From the NCBI GenBank assembly GCA_913040905.1, contig CAJWIC010000031.1, positions 1 through 11,032 of the forward strand: a stretch of DNA of 11,032 nt. The letters are read 5' to 3'. Of the stretch, positions 6,269 to 11,032 are shown piece by piece (within the stretch, counting starts at the first letter, position 1; every line of letters begins with the position of its first letter). The translations under genes were made by a program, and so were the position numbers. The notes under the pieces were generated by a model, which saw only the letters and a program-made list of their open reading frames with translations, was not told where the DNA came from and searched no databases. Source of the stretch: an uncultured Synechococcus sp. Its GTDB lineage: Bacteria > Cyanobacteriota > Cyanobacteriia > PCC-6307 > Cyanobiaceae.

Positions 6269-7648
6269 GTGCCCCTGTCCATCGACGAACTCCGCCGCAT
6301 GCAGGACAGCGTGGGGCGTGGTCTGACCCGACCTGCCACCTGGCGTCAGAAGCAACTGCAGCACCTCGCCGAGCTGCTCGAACAACACGAACAGAAGGTG
6401 CTCGAAGCCCTGGCGGCAGATCTGGGCAAACCACCCACCGAAGCCTTCTTCGAAATTGTCGCGTTGCGCCAGGAGCTGAAGCTGGCCCAGCGCCAACTTC
6501 GCCGCTGGATGCGGCCCCGGCGGGTTTCTGTGCCCCTGGCCCAGCGTCCTGGCCGGGCGGATGTCATCCCGGAGCCCCTGGGTTGTGTTCTGATCATCGG
6601 TCCGTGGAACTATCCCTTCTCCCTGACGCTTCAGCCCTTGATCAGCGCCCTCGCCGCCGGAAACACGGCGGTGCTGAAGCCCTCCGAAAACGCACCAACG
6701 GTGGCGTCCCTGATCAGCCGCCTGATTCGAGAGCACTTCGCGCCTGAGGTGGTTCGGGTTGAACTCGGGGATGGAGCCGTCGCGGCGGAGCTGGTGGCTC
6801 TGCCGTTCGATCACATCTTCTTCACCGGCGGTGGCACCATCGGGCGCAAGGTGCTCGAAGGCGCCGCAGCGCATCTCACGCCGGTGACGCTGGAGCTAGG
6901 AGGGAAAAGTCCTGCCCTGGTGCTGGAAGGTGCGGATCTGACCGTGAGTGCACGGCGACTGATCTGGGGCAAGGGACTCAATGCCGGCCAGACCTGCATC
7001 GCGCCGGATCACCTGCTTGTGCAGCCCGCACTGAAGGCTCCGCTTCTAGAGGCCATGGCCTCCGCCCGAACCGAAATGTACGGAAGCGACCCGATGGCAT
7101 CCGAGCAGCTCGCCTGCATCGTCAACGATCGCCAGTTTCAACGTCTGGAGGCCCTGCTGAACAGGGCGCAGAAAGACGGTCGCGTTCTGATCGGCGGCGA
7201 GATCAACCGTGATCAGCGGCGCATCGCTCCCACGGTGATTCGGGTGGACGACCGTCAGGATCCCCTGATGGCCGATGAACTGTTCGGCCCCCTGCTGCCG
7301 GTGCTGGAGCTGACGGACCTCCCCCAGACCCTGGCTGAGATCCGTCAGGGGCCGAAACCCTTGGCGCTATATCTCTTTGGAGGCAACGCGGCGCAACAGC
7401 AACTAGTGCTGGACACCACAAGCTCCGGTGGGGTCTGCCTCAACGATGTGGTGATGCAAGCGGGTGTGCCGGATCTGCCTTTCGGCGGCGTTGGCGGTAG
7501 CGGCATGGGCAGTTATCACGGTCAGGCTGGCTTCGAGACCTTCAGCCATGCCAAGGCTGTGCTGCGACGTCCCTTCCGCTTGGATTTCAAACTGCGTTAT
7601 CCCCCTTACGGCATGGATCTCAACCTGCTGAGGCGGTTGGCGGGCTGA
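6269..7648 (+). CDS. NAD(P)-dependent aldehyde dehydrogenase, class 3 / fatty aldehyde dehydrogenase type
   Basis: With a GTG start at 6269 this is a 459-aa enzyme, the usual length for class 3 ALDHs, which oxidise medium/long-chain or aromatic aldehydes to acids. PWNYPFSLTLQPLI (112-125) with N114 and GNTAVLKPSE (131-140) form the cofactor region. FTGGGTIGRKV is at 185-195. The general base is E209 in LELGGK and the nucleophile is C243 in NAGQTCIAP. DELFGPLLPV (336-345) and the class 3 tail FKLRYPPYG (440-448) follow. No hydrophobic C-terminal membrane anchor is seen, so it is probably soluble. A longer frame opens with TTG at 6170, but its first 33 codons are unlike the family and the first 45 bp run antisense to the GH13 gene. 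Cyanobacterial relatives act on fatty aldehydes or apocarotenals; the substrate here is not determined by sequence. Confidence 0.92.
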   Translation: MPLSIDELRRMQDSVGRGLTRPATWRQKQLQHLAELLEQHEQKVLEALAADLGKPPTEAFFEIVALRQELKLAQRQLRRWMRPRRVSVPLAQRPGRADVIPEPLGCVLIIGPWNYPFSLTLQPLISALAAGNTAVLKPSENAPTVASLISRLIREHFAPEVVRVELGDGAVAAELVALPFDHIFFTGGGTIGRKVLEGAAAHLTPVTLELGGKSPALVLEGADLTVSARRLIWGKGLNAGQTCIAPDHLLVQPALKAPLLEAMASARTEMYGSDPMASEQLACIVNDRQFQRLEALLNRAQKDGRVLIGGEINRDQRRIAPTVIRVDDRQDPLMADELFGPLLPVLELTDLPQTLAEIRQGPKPLALYLFGGNAAQQQLVLDTTSSGGVCLNDVVMQAGVPDLPFGGVGGSGMGSYHGQAGFETFSHAKAVLRRPFRLDFKLRYPPYGMDLNLLRRLAG

Positions 7649-7746
7649 TGTGCCAACAATCCCGAACTTCCCTGATGCTGCAATCGCTCTAGAGGACTGG
7701 CGCTTCAGCCCAGGCACCGTATCGTTCGGTAATCTGCTGCGGATGC
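7649..7746 (+). other. 98-bp intergenic region before the LysM gene
   Basis: This is the largest gene-free stretch in the window. It holds weak -10-like hexamers (TATCGT at 7720-7725, TAATCT at 7730-7735) but no matching -35 that I can support, no strong hairpin and no obvious Shine-Dalgarno sequence before the ATG at 7747. The LysM frame has no alternative ATG, GTG or TTG before the in-frame stop at 7690-7692. Confidence 0.35.
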
Positions 7747-8694
7747 ATGGGCTGCAAAGGGCTCGGGCTACTTGTACTGACTGCTCTTCTCCCGCTGTCA
7801 GCGACGGCTGCGACGATCACGGTGCGATCCGGTGAGACGCTTTCGGAGATTGCCGATCGCTACGGGGTGAGCACCCGACAACTCATGCGTCTCAACGGAC
7901 TGCGTGACTCCGACTACATCGAAGCAGGCAGCCGACTTGAGATCCCCGGTCCGCGGGTCAGTGCGGGACCAGGGCGCCACAGGGTTCAGCCCGGCGACAC
8001 CCTGGACGACATCGCAGCTCGCTACCGCGTGAGCAGCAGGGATCTGATGCTCGTGAACGGCCTGCGCAACGCCAACCACGTGGAAGCTGGACAAACGCTG
8101 AAACTGCCCAGCAATGCCGTGATCGCTCAATCCAGGCCGAAGCCGGCTCCGATCAACGTGACGCCAGGGGCCAGCGAGCACACCGTGGAGCGCGGGCAGA
8201 CCCTCACCCAGATCGCCAGGGCCTACAAACTGCCCGTCGCCACCCTGATCGACATCAATGCCATCAGCAATCCGAACAAGGTGACCGTGGGCACCACGCT
8301 CTACCTAAAAGCTCCGGACCTACCCCTGGCCCAGGCAGAGCCCAATCCAACGGCAAAGCCTCAACCCCAACCCAGCAAGACAGCATCACAAGTCGCCATC
8401 ACAAGCACGCCTCAAGCTCAGCCGAAACCGCAACCCACAGCCGTCGTGGCCAAGGGTGCTGACTGGCGGACCTATGGCCCACTGCAGGTGGATTGGGCGA
8501 ACTGGCAACCGATGGGGGGAAGCCAGGTGGTACCGAGCCTGAACGCTGACGGCCAGGCGCTTTATCTGGCTGTGAACTGCGACGCCGAGAAGCTGAATGT
8601 CACCGGTGCAGACGGCAGCTGGAAAACATGGGCCTCACCCAAAAGCCGTTTTGAGAAGGATCTGATCAAGGACCGCTGCCAGGCGAAGGCTTGA
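7747..8694 (+). CDS. Secreted three-LysM-repeat protein with an uncharacterised C-terminal domain
   Basis: This 315-aa protein probably binds peptidoglycan in the periplasm or cell wall. A signal peptide is visible: short basic N-terminus, hydrophobic GLGLLVLTALLPL (5-17), then SATAA (18-22) as the likely cleavage region. Three LysM modules follow at about 23-67, 77-120 and 143-188. Each begins with a GETL, GDTL or GQTL turn and ends near a 'V/IEAG..L.I/LP'-like strand. A Pro/Gln-rich linker (about 195-236) leads to an ~80-residue C-terminal domain (237-315) containing RTYGPLQVDW, LYLAVNC and LNVTGADGSWKTW, with cysteines C279 and C311 that could pair. No peptidase or amidase catalytic domain is recognised, so it is more likely structural or regulatory than an autolysin. 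Cys3 is not in a lipobox. Its stop codon is one base from that of recQ. Confidence 0.88.
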   Translation: MGCKGLGLLVLTALLPLSATAATITVRSGETLSEIADRYGVSTRQLMRLNGLRDSDYIEAGSRLEIPGPRVSAGPGRHRVQPGDTLDDIAARYRVSSRDLMLVNGLRNANHVEAGQTLKLPSNAVIAQSRPKPAPINVTPGASEHTVERGQTLTQIARAYKLPVATLIDINAISNPNKVTVGTTLYLKAPDLPLAQAEPNPTAKPQPQPSKTASQVAITSTPQAQPKPQPTAVVAKGADWRTYGPLQVDWANWQPMGGSQVVPSLNADGQALYLAVNCDAEKLNVTGADGSWKTWASPKSRFEKDLIKDRCQAKA

Positions 8695-8695
8695 A

Positions 8696-10213
8696 TCAGG
8701 CGGCAAAGTCCAGCGGCCAGGGACGCTCCAGATAACGCCGACCGCTCTCCCGCAGCTGTAACCGCTGAACGCCGTCATTGCTCTCGCGGATGAGCTCTTC
8801 CTGAACAAGACGTCGGGCCAACCAGGTCCAGCGATCCCCCTGACCGGTTTCGTGGAGAGCAAGGTGCTCGCCGAGTCGGCGCATATCGGTGCCATCGAGC
8901 TCCTCCAGATGCGTCAACAGCGTTGTTGCCTGGCGCGACCAATCCTTCCGCTTGGGTGAAGCGCAGCATCGATCACAGCGGCCACAGGGATCCACGAGCT
9001 CGCCCACCGCCAACAGCAGCGCCTGCTCACGACACATCTCTCCTTCGGCCACCGCCTCCATCCGACGCAATTGCTGCTGAGCCAGATCCAAGCGATGGCG
9101 CTCATCAGGATTGGTGTCCCGTCCAGCGGACGCCTGCATCGCCCAACCAAGACTGGTGCGATCTCCCGGAGAGAAGAGCACCAGACACCGGGCCGGCAAA
9201 CCGTCCCGCCCAGCCCTGCCGGATTCCTGGAGATACCCCTCCGGAGTGGCAGGAAGATCGAGATGCAAGACCAGTCCCACATCACCGCGATCAACACCCA
9301 TGCCGAAGGCCACCGTTGCCACAAGAACGGGCCTGTCCTGCTCCAGAAACTGCGTCAGTGCGGTCTGACGCGTGGCTGGGTCCAGACCGGCGTGATAAGG
9401 CGTTGCCGCCACTGACTGGCTTTGCAGACGCTCCGCCCAATGCTCCACGGATCGACGCGTGCGGGCGTAGATCAACGCCGCTCCTCGGGACTGCTCCAGG
9501 GCCTCCAGCACCTGAGGCATTGGATCCCGCGGCCGCCGCTGCATGGCATAGCGGAGGTTCTTCCGCCGGGCGGAGCTGACCTGCACCAGCGGACTGCGCA
9601 GGTCGAGCAGCCGCAGGATGTCGGCCCGTACGCGGGGGGCAGCCGTGGCACTCAGCGCCAGCATGGGCACCCCAGGACACAGGCGGCGGATCAGACCGAG
9701 GCGGCGGTAGTCAGGCCGGAAATCGTGGCCCCAGGCGCTGATGCAATGGGCTTCATCCACGGCCAGGGCGACGAGGCGTCCCTCCGCGGCGTGGGTTTCC
9801 AGCATGCGCTGGGTCGCCTCTCCCTGGAGGCGCTCCGGGGCTAAATAAAGCAGCCGGAGGCTTGTATCCCGCAGTGCAACCATTGCCTGCTGACGCCGGG
9901 CTGGATCCAGCCCGGCATGGAGACAGGCAGCGGCAATCCCCCGCCGCTGCAATTGAAGAACCTGGTCCTCCATCAGCGCCACCAGCGGTGAAATCACCAC
10001 CACCAGGCCTCCCCGGATGAGAGCAGGCAGCTGATAACAAAGGGATTTTCCACCTCCGGTGGGCAGCACAGCCAGGGCATCCCTGCCCTCCAGGACGGCT
10101 TCCACCACAGGGCGCTGACCGGCCCGAAAACGCGGCCAGCCGAAATGGGTGTGGAGAGCGGTCTCAAGCGAATCCACAACCACCAGATCTAGCGGCCCCA
10201 GCGTAATGGCCAC
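8696..10213 (-). CDS. recQ: RecQ-family ATP-dependent DNA helicase without HRDC
   Basis: A GTG start at 10213 gives a 505-aa 3'-5' helicase acting in recombination and fork repair. FGWPRFRAGQ (24-33) is the RecQ motif 0. Walker A is PTGGGKS (51-57). The DEAH box with aromatic-rich loop is DEAHCISAWGHDFRP (153-167), SAT is at 188-190, and motif VI QESGRAGRDG is at 329-338. A zinc-binding module has C394, C410, C413 and C416, matching the E. coli spacing within one residue. A winged-helix-like tail follows, and the protein ends without the HRDC domain that E. coli RecQ (609 aa) carries. The start codon is uncertain: the frame continues 62 codons upstream into the neighbouring gene, and GTGs at 10183 and 10177 are alternatives. 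It lies 11 bp after the upstream gene, so co-transcription is likely. Confidence 0.93.
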   Translation of the reverse strand: MAITLGPLDLVVVDSLETALHTHFGWPRFRAGQRPVVEAVLEGRDALAVLPTGGGKSLCYQLPALIRGGLVVVISPLVALMEDQVLQLQRRGIAAACLHAGLDPARRQQAMVALRDTSLRLLYLAPERLQGEATQRMLETHAAEGRLVALAVDEAHCISAWGHDFRPDYRRLGLIRRLCPGVPMLALSATAAPRVRADILRLLDLRSPLVQVSSARRKNLRYAMQRRPRDPMPQVLEALEQSRGAALIYARTRRSVEHWAERLQSQSVAATPYHAGLDPATRQTALTQFLEQDRPVLVATVAFGMGVDRGDVGLVLHLDLPATPEGYLQESGRAGRDGLPARCLVLFSPGDRTSLGWAMQASAGRDTNPDERHRLDLAQQQLRRMEAVAEGEMCREQALLLAVGELVDPCGRCDRCCASPKRKDWSRQATTLLTHLEELDGTDMRRLGEHLALHETGQGDRWTWLARRLVQEELIRESNDGVQRLQLRESGRRYLERPWPLDFAA

Positions 10214-10224
10214 AACATCTGGCG

Positions 10225-11032
10225 TCAGGCCAGGGGGGGTGGTTCCAACTGATCCGGGGATTCCTCCACCAACTGCAATCGCACGTTCTTGCCCCCGGCC
10301 AACTCTCCGAGAGACACCCGCAACGTGGCACCACTCAGGGACTGCAAAGCATTCAGGACGTCCCTCAAGTAGGGCGTGCTGCTTCCGCTTTCCACCCACA
10401 GTCGCTCTTGAAGCCCTCCAAGCCGCCGCCAGGAGGTGTGCAGTTTCAGCACGGCAGCTTCCAGGGCTTGGGCCTGCCCCACGGCATCAGCCAGCAGACC
10501 CAGAGCATCCAACCGCTGCGCTTCCTGCATCGCCTTCTCCAGATCCAGTTCTCCCTGCTGAAACGCCCGCACAGCCACGCCGGATTCCGTGGCTTTGGTG
10601 ATCCAACGGGCCGTACTGGTGACGTCCTTGATCCGGTCCAGCTCCGGCTCATCCCGCAAAACCCTGCGCAGATCCTCCTGCTGGGGCTCCGGCAATTTGG
10701 CCAGTTCACGCACCAGCGGAGCCACTGCCCTGGGCGGCAACAGATTCTCCTGGGTGCGCTGGCGGATCTCTTCAGGTAACAGCGGACTAGTGGCTGCAGT
10801 GAATTCATCGGTCAACCGCCGCACCTGCTTGCGGGTGATGTCCTGCCCTTCATTGGCTGCTTCAGAGATCATCAGCTGAACCTCAGGGGCCGCCTGCGCC
10901 GTTTCCATGAAGGCGCGCTTGGAGAACTGGTTGACGCTGGATTCTTCCAGAACCCCCTCACTGAACATCGTTTCGGCTGATTCCGCCAGCTGGATGAGTC
11001 CGTAGGCACGGGTCTTGCTGATTTCCCGCTCC
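10225..11032 (-). CDS. Conserved-looking cyanobacterial hypothetical protein, N-terminus outside the window
   Basis: The frame stays open from the right edge (codons from 11031) to the TGA at 10225-10227, giving 268 visible residues; an internal ATG at 10968 is not a convincing start. The first visible residues read ISKTRAYGLIQLAESAE, resembling the recognition half of a helix-turn-helix of the ParB/KorB kind. The rest is rich in Glu, Leu, Arg and Ala and predicted mostly helical, with the segment ITRKQVRRLTDEF in the middle and a short strand-like, proline-rich end. I do not recognise a named function. A DNA-binding or nucleoid role is inference from the HTH-like segment and from sitting 11 bp upstream of recQ on the same strand. 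It has no signal peptide or membrane segment in the visible part. Confidence 0.8.
   Translation of the reverse strand, partial: EREISKTRAYGLIQLAESAETMFSEGVLEESSVNQFSKRAFMETAQAAPEVQLMISEAANEGQDITRKQVRRLTDEFTAATSPLLPEEIRQRTQENLLPPRAVAPLVRELAKLPEPQQEDLRRVLRDEPELDRIKDVTSTARWITKATESGVAVRAFQQGELDLEKAMQEAQRLDALGLLADAVGQAQALEAAVLKLHTSWRRLGGLQERLWVESGSSTPYLRDVLNALQSLSGATLRVSLGELAGGKNVRLQLVEESPDQLEPPPLA

Noticed and set aside
7697..7742. Sigma-70-like promoter before the LysM gene (TATCGT or TAATCT)
   Set aside because: Hexamers are weak, no matching -35 is seen at proper spacing, and TAATCT would give a nearly leaderless transcript.
10214..10399. 62-codon N-terminal extension of recQ
   Set aside because: It overlaps the coding region of the upstream same-strand gene in another frame and precedes the point where RecQ homology begins.

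Overview
The window looks like chromosome from a marine picocyanobacterium of the Synechococcus/Cyanobium type. This rests on fairly high GC, very tight gene packing, a tRNA-Thr gene without an encoded CCA and with T at the discriminator (as in chloroplast and cyanobacterial trnT), a three-LysM secreted protein with a picocyanobacterial-looking C-terminal domain, and a hypothetical gene of a cyanobacterial type next to recQ. The assignment comes from recognising protein families, not from a search.

Layout, left to right. The 3' part of tRNA-Thr(GGU) (1-51, +) runs tail-to-tail into a GH13 glycosidase of the neopullulanase/cyclomaltodextrinase type (56-1483, -). A 51-bp divergent gap separates that gene from glpK (1535-3040, +). 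glpK overlaps glpD (3033-4610, +) by 8 bp. glpD overlaps, tail-to-tail by 58 bp, a second GH13 enzyme related to trehalose synthase (4553-6214, -). A 54-bp divergent gap then leads to a class 3-type aldehyde dehydrogenase (6269-7648, +). After 98 bp comes a secreted LysM protein (7747-8694, +), whose stop codon lies one base from that of recQ (8696-10213, -). Upstream of recQ on the same strand, 11 bp away, is the C-terminal 268 residues of a conserved-looking hypothetical protein with a possible helix-turn-helix; it runs off the right edge (10225-11032, -). No stretch over 100 bp lacks a gene, and I see no mobile element, CRISPR array, integrase or broken gene.

How the genes may work together. 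GlpK and GlpD convert glycerol to glycerol-3-phosphate and then dihydroxyacetone phosphate. No glycerol facilitator, G3P transporter or glp repressor is in view; instead the operon sits between two alpha-glucoside-active GH13 enzymes. Glycerol could therefore be generated inside the cell, for example from a glucosylglycerol-type compatible solute, and salvaged by glpKD. This is inference, but it is the most interesting hypothesis in the window. The aldehyde dehydrogenase, LysM protein and recQ pair look like ordinary, functionally separate neighbours.

The architecture is notable: all three convergent junctions are 4 bp apart, 1 bp apart or overlapping, so no dedicated intergenic terminators fit. 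Both divergent gaps are about 50 bp, so promoters probably reach into coding sequence.
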